64,000 nt of DNA, taken from NCBI RefSeq assembly GCF_001659605.2, contig NC_035177.2:32132136-32196135 (forward strand). Reading direction: 5' to 3'. Positions 11,372-22,306 of the stretch are shown in pieces. The notes below the pieces were generated by a model. That model did no database searches. It saw only the letters and a list, made by a program, of their open reading frames with translations, and was not told the origin of the DNA. The position numbers were made by a program, and so were the translations under genes. Numbering within the stretch: position 1 is the stretch's first letter; every line of letters starts with the position of its first letter. Source of the DNA: Manihot esculenta (Eukaryota; Streptophyta; Magnoliopsida; Malpighiales; Euphorbiaceae).

Positions 11372-12895
11372 GTGCAATGTTATGTGTTGTTTTCCAGAGT
11401 TAAGATGAGAGGAACTCGTCGATCAGCTCGATTGACTGGAGTCCCACCAGATAGTGAGAGAACAGTTGCTCGTCCTTCTGCATTGCCAAGGGCAAGGTCT
11501 CAGAGATCTAGCAGGGAAGGTACGTCAATAGACCCTAGAAGGTCTGTAGACGAGAGCAGAAGAGGTACAGTTAGAGGAGAGAGATCAGAGGAAGTGAGGG
11601 AGGCTATGGAGATTGACTAGTCAATGGATGAAAGCATGGGTATGGGTAGATCTGAAGAAGGTATGGGAGAGTCTCAGGGAGGCGCTCAGGCCTCAGGTTT
11701 TGACTATCCATCCTTTCCTCAGGACCCAGGGTATCCGATGGGAGGTACGTCGGAGTACTCTAGTTTTGTTCCATATCCTACTTACATGCCATATATGCCT
11801 TATCCTCATTATTACCCACCATATCCCATGTATCCACCTTCACCTACCCATCAAAGTGCAGCACACCCATAGTTACATGAACCAGTACCTCCACCACCAC
11901 AACCAGAACCAGTAGCCCCTGTTGTTGAAGCACAGCAACCTAGCTCATCTGTGGGAAGTAAGGTGAAAATGACGGAGTACCTGAAATTGGATGCTCCCAA
12001 ATATAACACGGGAGATGATCCATTTGAATACCTCAGATCAGTTAGGATGATAACCAGTGAGTTGGAAGCAGATGATAGTAGAGCCATTGAGATGGCGGGG
12101 TTTACACTGAAGTGTAAGAAAGCTCGAGAATGGTTCAAGAACTATGTGGAGCCTAGGATGGACAATATGTCATGGGGAGAGTTCGCCAATGAGTTTGCAG
12201 GGTGGGCTTTTCCTGATAGCTCCAGGGAGATGAAAGTAATAGAATTTGAGCAGTTGAGACAGACAGACGAGATGAGTGTTGATGAGTTTACAGATAAGTT
12301 CCTGGATTTGCTTCAGTACGTGGGTCAAGCCTATGATACTGATCAGAAGAAGGCAAGGAGATATACTATGAGATTGCATCCCAAGTATTCTTCCTTGATT
12401 CTTCCAGCAGAAAAGGAGAGTTTCCACTCTATAGTGGATGCAGCCAGGAAAATGGAAGCAAGTGCCAATATTTAGAAACAGTCAAAGGCACAAGCTTCGG
12501 GTCCTAAGGCCCCCAGTTCAGGAACTTCAGGCAGCAAGAGATGGGATAGAGCAAAAGGATTAAAGAACAAGTTCTGGAGTAAAGCCAAGTCTAGTCTGGG
12601 ATTGGGTAGTGGCTCAAGCTCTGGCACAGCTTATCCAGTGTGCAGAAAATGCGGAAGACCACATGGAGGAGCTTGTCGGTTGGGATCTACAGCTTGCTTT
12701 AGATGTGGACAGGAAGGGCATATTGCTCGGGATTGTCCTCAAGTGACTTTTGTGGCACCATCCCAGCAGATGAGTTCAGGCAGTGTGGTACAGCCAGTAG
12801 TACAGCCAGCAGCTCCGGTCATGCCTCAGAGTAGTGGCAGAGGTAGAGGGAGAGGGGCAGCCTCTACTTCAGCAGCAGGTTCCCGAGGTGGAAAT
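11372..12895 (+). pseudogene. Element 2 gag, three internal stops
   Basis: The frame opens with an ATG at 11372; a second in-frame ATG at 11405 starts MRGTRRSARL, which is also conserved in element 3 and may be the true start. A Tyr/Pro-rich stretch (11700-11870) precedes the gag capsid domain (about 11970-12470), a basic linker and a CX2CX4HX4C zinc knuckle at 12695-12736. TAG codons occur at 11618-11620, 11870-11872 and 12473-12475; the frame itself is unshifted throughout. At the third site element 1 has GAG, so not all stops arose by C-to-T change. The boundary with pol is placed at the start of the protease by homology. Confidence 0.88.
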
Positions 12896-15800
12896 CCGGT
12901 AGCCCCAGCACGGATTTTCACTGTGACACAGGAGGAGGCTAACACGTCGAACACAGTGGTGTCAGGTAATCTCATCATAGGGTGTTCAGATGTATATGCT
13001 TTGATGGACCCCGATGCTTCTCATTCCTTTATTGCTTCGAGAGCCATAGAGAGATTGGGTTTGATCAATTCTGAGTTAGAGTATCCTCTCTGGGTCAGTG
13101 GACCCAAATGTGACCCATCAGTGGCAGTGTCAGTCTGTCGTTTCAGTCCAGTGTTCATAGAGGGTAGATGCCTTCCAGTTGACCTTGTGGTTCTAGACTT
13201 GACAGATTTTGATGTCATTTTAGGGATGGATTGGCTATCTGCATATAGTGCTACTTTGGACTGTAGAGACAAGGTAGTTAGTCTCAGAGACCAGGATGGG
13301 TCAGAGTGTGTCTTCAGAGGAGACAGGAGAGGTACACCCAGAGGTTTGATTTCAGCCCTTCAGGCTCGTCGTTTGCTTAGGAGGGGTTGTCAGGGGTTTC
13401 TAGCTCATGTGAGGGAGCTAGATAGTCAGGTTAGGGAACCAGCCGCAGTACCGGTAGTCCGAGAGTTTCCAGATGTGTTCCCAGACGACTTACCAGGACT
13501 ACCACCTGATAGGGAGATAGGGTTTGAAATAGAATTGCTGCCTGGTACCAGACCTATCTCTATTCCTCCCTACAGGATGGCGCCAGCAGAGTTAAAGGAG
13601 TTGAAAGAACAGTTGTAGGACTTGGTAGATAAGGGTTTCATCCGCCCTAGTACCTCACCTTGGGGTGCTCCAGTGCTCTTTGTCAAAAAGAAGGATGGAT
13701 CTCTCAGACTTTGTATCGACTACAGACAGTTGAACAAGGTCACTACCAAGAATAGGTATCCTTTACCTAGGATTGATGATCTATTCGACCAGCTAGCTGG
13801 AGCAGGTTGTTTCTCTAAAATAGATCTGAGATCTGGGTATCATCAGTTGAGAGTCAGAGAGGCAGATGTGCCAAAAACAGCTTTCAGGACCAGATATGGG
13901 CATTATGAGTTCTTAGTGATGCCGTTCGGGTTGACTAACGCCCCTGCAGCATTCATGGATCTCATGAACAGAGTTTTCAGCGAATATCTGGATCACTTTG
14001 TTATTGTTTTCATTGACGATATCTTAGTGTATTCTAGAGATGCAGAGGAGCATGCCCAGCATCTGAGGATAGTTCTGCAGACACTGAGAGAGCATGGTTT
14101 GTATGCCAAGTTCTCTAAGTGTGAGTTTTGGTTAAGGAGCATTTCCTTCTTGGGACATGTAGTATCAGCAGAGGGTATTGAGGTAGACCCCAAGAAGATA
14201 GAGGCTGTAGCTAACTGGCCCAGACCCACTACAGTGACTGAGATTAAAAGCTTTTTGGGACTGGCAGGTTACTATAGGAGGTTCGTTCAGGACTTCTCAA
14301 AGATAGCGGCTCCTATGACCAAACTGACTCAGAAGAACCAGAAGTTTGTCTGGTCAGACCAGTGTGAAGAGAGCTTTGAGGAGCTCAAGAGGAGACTGAC
14401 ATCAGCACCAGTGTTAGCTCTGTCTGTTAGTAACGAGGATTTCACAGTGTTCTGTGATGCATCTCGAGTGGGATTGGGTTGTGTTTTGATGCAGCAGGAT
14501 AGGGTGATTGCTTATGCTTCTAGACAATTGAAGAAGCACGAGTTGAATTACCCCACCCATGACCTAGAGATGACAGCAGTTATCTTTGCACTCAAGATGT
14601 GGAGGCATTAACTCTACGGGGTTAAATGCGAGATCTTCACTGATCACAAGAGTTTACAGTACATCTTGAGCCAGAGAGAGCTGAATTTGAGGCAGAGAAG
14701 ATGGGTAGAATTGCTCAGTGATTATGATTGTAAGATCCAGTATCATCCGGGTAAGGCGAATGTTGTGGCAGACGCCCTAAGCCGGAAGTCACTAGGCAGT
14801 TTATCCCATATAGCAGTAGAGCGGAGACCAGTAGTGATAGAGCTTTATAAGCTCATAGAGTTGTCTGGTACAGGTGCGTTGATAGCACAGATGAGAGTGA
14901 CACCTGTGTTTCTGGAGCAGATAGCTCAGAAACAGCATGAGGACCCTGAGTTGATGAAAATTGCCAGAACTGTTCAGTCAGGCAACAGTGCAGAGTTCAG
15001 ATTTGACAGCAAAGGGATCCTTCGCTATGGGAGTCGACTTTGTGTACCAGATAGAAGCAGTCTGAAAGAAGACATTATGAGGGAAGCTCATAATGCGAGG
15101 TATAGTGTTCACCCAGGAGCCACCAAGATGTATCAGGATCTGGAGAGGGTATATTGGTGGCCAGCCATGAAGAAAGAAGTGGCGCAGTTCGTGACAACCT
15201 GTGAGGTTTGTCAGAGGGTGAAACTGGAACATCAGAAGCCGGCTGGAATGCTTAACCCACTGCCGATTCCAAAATGGAAATGGGAGAACATAGCTATGGA
15301 TTTTGTAGTGGGCTTACCGGCAGCGTCCAACAGGATAGACTCCATATGGGTGATTGTGGACAGACTCACGAACTCTGCTCATTTCATTCCAGTTAGGAGT
15401 AACTATTCTGTGGATAAGTTGGCACAGGTATATCTGGATGAGATAGTGAGATTACATGGAGTTCCAGTGTCTATAGTTTCAGACAGAGGACCTCAGTTCA
15501 CCTCCAGATTTTGGCGGAGTCTGCAGAGTGCGATGGGCATGAGGTTGGATTTTAGCACTGCTTTCCATCCACAGACTGATGGACAGTCAGAGAGGACCAT
15601 CCAGACCATTGAGGATATGCTCAGAATGTGTGTGTTAGACTTTGGCGGTTCTTGGAGGCAGCATCTACCTTTGGTGGAGTTTGCCTACAATAACAGTCAT
15701 CATGCTAGCATAGGGATGGCTCCTTATGAAGCTTTGTATGGGAGGAAGTGCAGATCACCTGTTTGCTGGGAAAAGGTAGGAGAGAAAGCTCTTGCAGGGC

Positions 15801-16333
15801 CAGAGTTAGTATAAATGACCAGTAGAACAGTGCCTTTGATCAGAGAGAGGATCAAAACAGCTCAGAGTAGACAGAAAAGTTATGCAGACGTTCGCAGGAA
15901 ACTATTAGAGTTCCAGGAGGGTGATTGGGTATTGTTGAAAGTGTCTCCAATGAAGGGAGTGGTTCGTTTTGGGAAGAAGGGTAAATTAGCTCCACGGTAC
16001 ATTGGACCCTTTGAGATTTTGCAGAGGATCGGAAATGTGTCGTATAAGCTGGATTTACCTACTTCTATGGAGAGAATTCACCCGGTATTTCATGTTTCTA
16101 TGCTACGGCAATTTGTGTCAAATCCGAGTCAGGTTCTGAGTGAGCCTGATGTAGAGATTCTTAGAGATCTCACCTATACAGAGCAGCCAGTACGGATTCT
16201 GGACACACAGATCAGGCAGCTAAGGAACAAGGAGATTCCGATGGTGAAAGTTCTGTGGAACCACCATAATCTAGAAGAGTGCACTTGGGAGACGCGGGAG
16301 TCTATGCTCCAGCAGTATCCATATCTGTTTTGA
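12896..16333 (+). pseudogene. Element 2 pol: protease, RT, RNase H, integrase, chromodomain-like tail
   Basis: Protease reads ALMDPDASHSFI, with Asp in place of the active-site Gly. RT has FIDD at 14009-14020. RNase H has [13 protein letters not shown] and YPTHDLEM. Integrase has [11 protein letters not shown] and CEVCQRVK for the HHCC finger, then [11 protein letters not shown] and [10 protein letters not shown]. The last domain ([19 protein letters not shown], then [10 protein letters not shown]) is chromodomain-like, a module known in chromoviruses to steer integration toward particular chromatin. Stops lie at 13616-13618 (TAG), 14609-14611 (TAA, TAC in element 1) and 15812-15814 (TAA). 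The normal terminator is TGA at 16331-16333. Confidence 0.9.
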
Positions 16334-16397
16334 GGTTAGTTTTCCTCCTTTTATGTGTTTACTTGTTTGTTTTAGGAACATTCGAGGATGAATGTTC

Positions 16398-16412
16398 TTA
16401 AGGGGGGGAGAA
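16398..16412 (+). other. Polypurine tract of element 2
   Basis: TTAAGGGGGGGAGAA lies immediately upstream of the 3' LTR start TGTAATACCC. It is the plus-strand priming site. Confidence 0.85.
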
Positions 16413-18693
16413 TGTAATACCCGACTAGAATCTGATATCGGAATTCCTGTCGTCCGGTGGAATCCAGGATGTCGGGATTATCTAGAAGGGTAAGATTTAT
16501 GGTTTTCTAAAGTAATATAGTATGTTTTAGTGTTTTTAAGTTAAAAAGAAATGAGTTTTTGAGAGAAAAGAACCAAGGCAGAAAAGCCAGGTTCGGCCGC
16601 CGAAGGTGACATTCGGCCGCCGAACATGCATGGCTTTCGGTTTCACGTGTGGCCGCCGAAGGTGGTCTGGCCAGCCACCTATAAAAGGCCCTCAGTCGGT
16701 AAGGATAAGCTTTGCCGCTTTCTTTCACTTTCTGAGGTGAGACTCTGTCTTCTTGACGTTTTCTTCATGTGTTCATTAACCCTTGTAAAGATTTGATTGA
16801 TTTTTATGTTATTTTGAGGTTTTGAGTTAAAACTTGAGATTTTGAAGTTTGGAGAGTTTAAAGGAGAGTTGCTCCAAAACTCCACGTTAGGATCGTTCAT
16901 CTTCTTGCTTTCAAGAGGTAAGTGAAGATCCTGAGCTTGTTTTCATGATTTATGGAAGTCTTTTTGAGGTTTTGGGGGAGAGTTGCATGAATAGGGTTAA
17001 AAGAGAGTTTTTGATGATTTTGTGAGAAAAGCTTGTATATGTGTTATATGTTTTGTGTTGTTGGGGTTTTTAGGTAGTTTTTGACCCCTTTGAACATATA
17101 CTTGGGTGTATGCATGTTGAGGAATTGAAGTGGTTGAGTTTGAGGAAGATTGGTGTTTTTTGGCGTGAGGCAGAGCAAGGTTCTGCCTTGCTGATGAACC
17201 CAGCTTCGGCCGCCGAAGAAAGGTTCGGCCGCCGAATGTGCTAAGAAGGTGGCTTCGGTTGCCTAAGCTTGCCTCCGAGCCTTTGGACTTTCGGCTCTGG
17301 AGGGGAGTTCGGCAACCGAAGATGACCCCGAAGGTTAGAGACTTTCGTCTCTGGAGTGCCTTTCAGCCCCCGAAACTTGCCCCCGAAAGGGTTCGGCTGC
17401 CGAAAGTAGAGATTCGGCCGCCGAAGGTGCATGAGTTTCGGCTCTGGATAGGACTTTCGGCCGCCAAACCTACCGCCAAAAGTGTCCTGTCCAGCCTTCC
17501 TTTGCATGCTTTGCATGGATGTTTGAGTGAGTGTAAGGGGATTCTTGGGGAGTTTTATAGAGTTGTTCATAAGCTAGTTTGGTCCCTCATTTGAGTTTAT
17601 CTGTGCCTACACAGACCAGAGGAACCAGAGAGAGCAGCAGTGAGTACTGCTCTAGAGTTTACAGAGCTTGCAGAGTCAGTCCTGATAGCCAGAGGTGAGT
17701 GGAACTAAACTTAATTCTTTTAATTGAGAAATGGAATGTTTTTAGCATATTTCATGCATCATGGTTATGCAGTAGGTTGATTGCATTAGAGTCCACGAAT
17801 ATGTTGCATTGCATAGATATTTGTTGATGTGGGTGAATGTTGAATGATCCAATAGTCTCTGAGAGAAGTCTAAGAGCCTTTGACTACGCCCTGGCAGGTA
17901 TAGAGAAGTCCAGGAGCCTTTGACTACGCCCTGGCATGTATAGTAAAGTCCAGGAGCCTTTGACTACGCCCTGGCAATAGTAAGTACACAGGTGTTATAT
18001 ACACATATACATATATAACAGGAAGACCAGGTGCTCGATTCTACGCCCTGGCACGGCAGAGTTACCGGGACTATGTGGTGACAGGTTTACCCTTGATGTG
18101 GATTGTCTGTGTTATGATGCATTCCATAAGATCATGTTTTAATGATATGTTTTATTGTTCTACTCACTGGGCTATAGAGCTCATCCCACTCCCTTAACCC
18201 CAGTCTTACAGGTTCAGTGTACAGTGTACAGGGAAGTCCAGCAGAGTACAGAAAGAGAGAAGAGATTTGTAATAGCTTAGAATGGACATGTAATATTAAA
18301 GAGATGTACTAGTTGTGTATATAGTTAAAGTTGTGCTTGACTTAGTGGTGTTTGTGTTGTAAATCTTTTGTTATGTACATGATCTGTATGTGTATATGTT
18401 TTACAGAGTATGTAAAAAACCAGGCTTAACAGGTATGAGTTAACCCATCTAGAGCAAGCTCTAGTCAGGGGTACAGAGTACAGAGTACAGAGTACATAGT
18501 ACAGAGTACAGAGATAGTGCATGCACAGGTTAAGCCTTAGTTCAGAGAAAAGTTTTTATTTTCACAGAAAATGTATGATCATGTATGAGATTTACAGGTA
18601 CCTAGAGAGTATAGCAGGCTTGCTACGGGTTCTGGCGGCCTTAAGCCGACCTGAATCCTAGCGCCGGTGACGGTCCATTTTGGGGTCGTTACA
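16413..18693 (+). repeat. 3' LTR of element 2 (2281 bp)
   Basis: Ends are TGTAATACCC and GGTCGTTACA. The TATA box is at 16680-16686 and the splice donor CAAGAG-GTAAG at about 16912-16922. It carries two TTCGGCCGCCGAA units upstream of the TATA box where the 5' LTR has one. It also carries three consecutive CCAGG/CTACGCCCTGGCA-type modules at about 17868-17976 where the 5' LTR has two. A run of GTACAGA repeats lies at 18470-18510. Confidence 0.93.
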
Positions 18694-18706
18694 CAAGGAC
18701 TACCTC

Positions 18707-20943
18707 TGTAACGACCCGAAAATCGGACCGCTACCGGCTCTAGGATCTGGGTCGACTTAAGGCCGCCGGGACCCGTAACAAGCCTAACATACAACCTGTA
18801 AACCTGTTGAATCCCATACATGATCAACAAACATACATAAAAATTTAAAACTTTTCTTTCATACATTCTAACATACGCCAAACTCAACCTGTGCATGCAC
18901 TGAACATATACATAATCATGAACTTGACCTCTCTGTGGGATCTCATCACTGCCCCCAATGGGTGGCAATACATGTGTTGAGTTAGCTAAACATGGACATC
19001 AATAACATTAAGATCATGATTCAAAAGGGATTACATCATACTATGGTCAAGCACACTTCTAACCTCAATATCATTACATTACATATCTATACATCATTAT
19101 ACAATCTGTCATGTCCACTTTCTAACTATTACATACATAAGACTTCATTATTCTTCTTGACTTCTCTGTCTAACCCGTACCTGCAAACCTGGGGAATTTG
19201 GGAGAGGGGTGAGCTACTAGAGCCCAGTGAGCAGAATAGTAAAGCATTTAAAACATATGATAGCATGAAATGCATCACAGCACAACTAATCATATCAAGG
19301 ATGAACTTGTCACCATTTAGCCCTCTACATAATCCAATCATGCCAGGGGCGTAGTGCAGGCCACACCTGGTCTTTCTCTTATACATAACATAACATAACA
19401 TACATAATCCATGATGCCGGGGGCGTAGTGCAGGCCACATCCGGTCTTTCTCTTACATAGTGCCAGGGGCGTAGTGCAGGCCACACCTGGACTTCCATAC
19501 CATATCATCATGTCATAACATATGAGGGCTAATGGATCATTCAACATTCATCCACATCAACAACATATTATGCAATGCAACATATTCGTGATTTCTAATG
19601 CAAGCATTCTAAAATATCACATGGCATCCGTGATGCATGAACATGCTCAAAACTGATTTATTTATTTATTTAAAAGCATAAGAGTCATTCCACTCACCTT
19701 TGGCTAGCTCTGACACTGACAGAAACAGCTGACTCACTGCTGGGGTCCTCGGTTCCTCGGGTCCAAACCTACACAGGTGGACTCAAATGAGGGACCAACA
19801 TACTAGAACATAACTCTAAAAACATCCCCCAAAAACTCCCTAAAACATCTCAAAACATCCATGCAAGAACATGTAAAGAAAGGCTGGACAGGGCACTTTC
19901 GGCGGCAGGTTCGGCGGCCGAAAGTCTCTCCAGAGCCGAAAGTCAGGCAGGTTCGGCGGCACCTTCGGCGGCCGAAAGTCCCAGACAGAGACGAAAGTCT
20001 CTTTTCGGGGGCAACTTCGGCAGCCGAAAGGCCTGCCTCCCCAGCCATGTTCGGCGGCCGAAAGTTCCTTCGGCTGCCGAACCTGGTTTCTGCCAAAGGG
20101 CAGAAACTTGGCTCCTTATGCACATTTGCCTCCCAAACCCAAACCATCATGCATTTAGCTCAACCAAAACATGCATACAAGCTCCTAGGGGTCTCAAACT
20201 ACCTTAAACCCCAACTACAACACATCAAACGCACAATACAAGCCACATTGTTCATGAACATACATTTATACCCATAAACATAACTAAAACCTAAACATGC
20301 ATTCTACCTCATAGATCTTGCATAAAACTTACTTTAAACATAAAATGAGCTTAAGATCGGCTCTTACCTCTTGAAGATCGAGAGAGAGACGTCCTAAACT
20401 CGAAGGTGGGAGATTTTTGAGTTCTTAAACCTCAAAGCTCCAAAACTTGCTTTAAACTCGAAAATCTTCAAAACAACGTAAAAACTTGTGAAAATCTTGA
20501 AAGATTTGAAGGGAAGAACTCAAGGATGGTGAGGAATGGCGGAAGGACTCACCTTGGCCGAAAATGGGGAAAAGCTCGCCCGTTTTCGGCTAAGGGACCC
20601 TTTTATAGTGGCTGGCCAGGCCACGTTCGGGGGCCGAAAGTGCCTCCGCATGCATGCCATGTTCGGCGGCCGAACTTGAGGTTCGGCGGCCGAACCTGGA
20701 CTTTCCTCACTTAGGCCTTCGGGGGCCTAAAGCACTCCCGAAGTGTATACATGTTCGGCGGCCGAACCTGAGCTTTCCTCCAAGGTTGTTTTTATTCAAA
20801 AACTCATTTCCTCTTTACTTAAAATCATCAAAAACATTAAAACATTTCATGAAAACATGGTTTTACCCATCTAGAGGTCTCCGACATCCGAGATTCCACC
20901 GGACGGTAGGAATTCTGATACTGGAGTCTAGCCGGGTATTACA
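18707..20943 (-). mobile_element. Element 4: gypsy solo LTR with target duplication ACCTC
   Basis: A single complete LTR (2237 bp) of the same family lies in reverse orientation: plus strand starts TGTAACGACCCG and ends CGGGTATTACA. It is flanked by ACCTC at 18702-18706 and 20944-20948. No internal region is attached, so it is the product of LTR-LTR recombination after insertion. It contains three tandem CCAGG...CCTGG modules (about 19341-19490), TTCGGC palindromes (19900-20090 and 20620-20770) and the reverse-strand donor CTTACCTCTTGAAG near 20365. It lies within element 3 protease sequence. Confidence 0.93.
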
Positions 20944-20948
20944 ACCTC

Positions 20949-21163
20949 TGATCCATCCTGAACTCTAAACATGACTACCTTGTCCCTGCAGACTCGGTAG
21001 CCCTACGAGTAGCTAGCCAATCCATCCATAGAATGACGTCAAACAATCAAATCTAGAACCAAAAGGTCGGCTGGAAGGCATCTACGCTCAACATGCTCTG
21101 AACTAAACCGGCAGAATGACTCTGCCACTGATGGATCACCCTTGGGTATCAAACCCACCCTCA
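20949..21163 (-). pseudogene. Element 3 protease fragment
   Basis: On the minus strand this is a decayed version of the region that in element 1 reads [11 protein letters not shown] and continues to the QDGSEVV area. It joins in register with the remnant beyond elements 2 and 4 (8961 side), which shows that those two elements split one protease region. Stops and small shifts are frequent. Confidence 0.75.
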
Positions 21164-21832
21164 CTACGGCTCACGAAGCAACAAGGAAAGAGAAACACTA
21201 GGGTTCACAAAAACATACACATCAGAACATTCAAAAGTGAGCATACCTGGCACCACTGTGTTTGATGTGTCTGCCTCCTGCTGAGCCTGGATGAAGATCG
21301 GAGTCAGAGCTGACGGACCTTCTCCACGGGAACCTGCTGAAGAAGAGGATGCACCTCTCCCTCTGCCTCGACTACTGGTCTGCAACATAACTGGAGCTGC
21401 TGGCTGAGCCGCTCTACTTGAAAATGTCTGCTGGGACCGTGCCATCCCAGGCACAGTAGGACACTCACGTGCTATGTGCCCTTCCTGTCCGCACCTGTAA
21501 CAAGCTGTTGTCCCATACCGACAGACTCCCTTGTGTGGCCTTTCACACCTCATACATCTTGAACTGCCTAGTCCAGAGCTTGAACCAGCACCACAACCCA
21601 GACCAGACTTTAACATATCCCAAAACTTACTCTTCTTTGATCTTCTGAGGCCTCTGCCTCCCTTCTTGGTTTTGCCCCACTTTTTACTTCTCGTGGTAGC
21701 TGTACTCAGAATGGAGGGATCAATTCCTTCAAAACCTGAGATTCTGGAATCCTGAGTCTGAGCACCTTCTTGAGACTCTCCCATGCCTTCTTCAAGCATG
21801 TTCACATCCAGACCTCTATCTCTCCTCTGCAC
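21164..21832 (-). pseudogene. Element 3 gag zinc-knuckle region and protease start, capsid deleted
   Basis: The 222-residue open frame starts in the acidic EEGMGESQ segment also seen in element 2 gag. It passes directly to the basic linker and then to a CX2CX4HX4C knuckle (CYRCGQEGHIAREC). The capsid domain present between these points in element 2 (about 11970-12470) is missing. The frame ends in the protease, where the active-site region is degraded to VNPSVSLS. An internally deleted gag of this kind could not assemble particles by itself. Confidence 0.82.
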
Positions 21833-21840
21833 ATCTATTT

Positions 21841-22077
21841 CTACTTCCCTCCTTCTATAGACATTCTCTGTAGATCCATTCCTTCTCTGCTTTCATCAAA
21901 AGACCTTCCAAGGTCCCTTGATGTTCCCCATCTGTCGACTCCACACGACTGCGCTCTTGGCAGAGCAAGGGGAAAGGTGTCCATACCTTCCCTCTCAGAC
22001 GAAACTTCAGTCGATTCCACAGATCGACGAATGCCTCGCATCCTAGCTCCGCTGAAGAACAACACACAAGCATACAA
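21841..22077 (-). pseudogene. Element 3 gag N-terminus
   Basis: The frame includes MRGIRRSVESTEV, aligning with MRGTRRSARLTGV of element 2 gag, followed by the same SFDESREG-like segment. It is out of frame with the downstream gag piece, so at least one frameshift and a stop separate them. Confidence 0.75.
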
Positions 22078-22291
22078 ACATTAGCATCATATGGTTCATG
22101 TGAAAACACATGGACCTACATCACATACATAACATAACATTAATGCACATGCATGAATCATGGCATTTCACAGCATCATCAAGACAGGACTCAACATTCT
22201 ATCCTAGTGGACATGATCTTTCTTATTGTGCTTGCCCTTCTATAACCTCTATGAGCCCGAAACTCTATAGGTCCGATCATATGATCCTAGG

Positions 22292-22303
22292 GCTCTGATA
22301 CCA
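22292..22303 (-). other. Primer-binding site of element 3
   Basis: Plus strand GCTCTGATACCA is the complement of TGGTATCAGAGC, three bases inside the 5' LTR of the minus-strand element 3. It fixes the orientation of element 3 and marks the true 5' end of its internal region. Confidence 0.9.
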
Positions 22304-22306
22304 ATC

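Larger units (their letters stand above)
8962..18693 (+). mobile_element. Element 2: complete Ty3/gypsy retrotransposon with target duplication CAAGG
   Basis: Both LTRs (8962-11179 and 16413-18693), the primer-binding site, gag-pol in one frame and the polypurine tract are present. The element is flanked by a perfect 5-bp target duplication CAAGG at 8957-8961 and 18694-18698. Total length is 9732 bp. It interrupts the protease region of element 3. The gag-pol frame has no frameshift but contains six internal stop codons, so this copy could move only with proteins supplied in trans. It is the reference copy for the family in this window. Confidence 0.95.

Noticed and set aside
19341..19490. 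CRISPR-like array of short repeats
   Set aside because: The units are LTR hairpin modules in a plant retroelement, without regular spacers.
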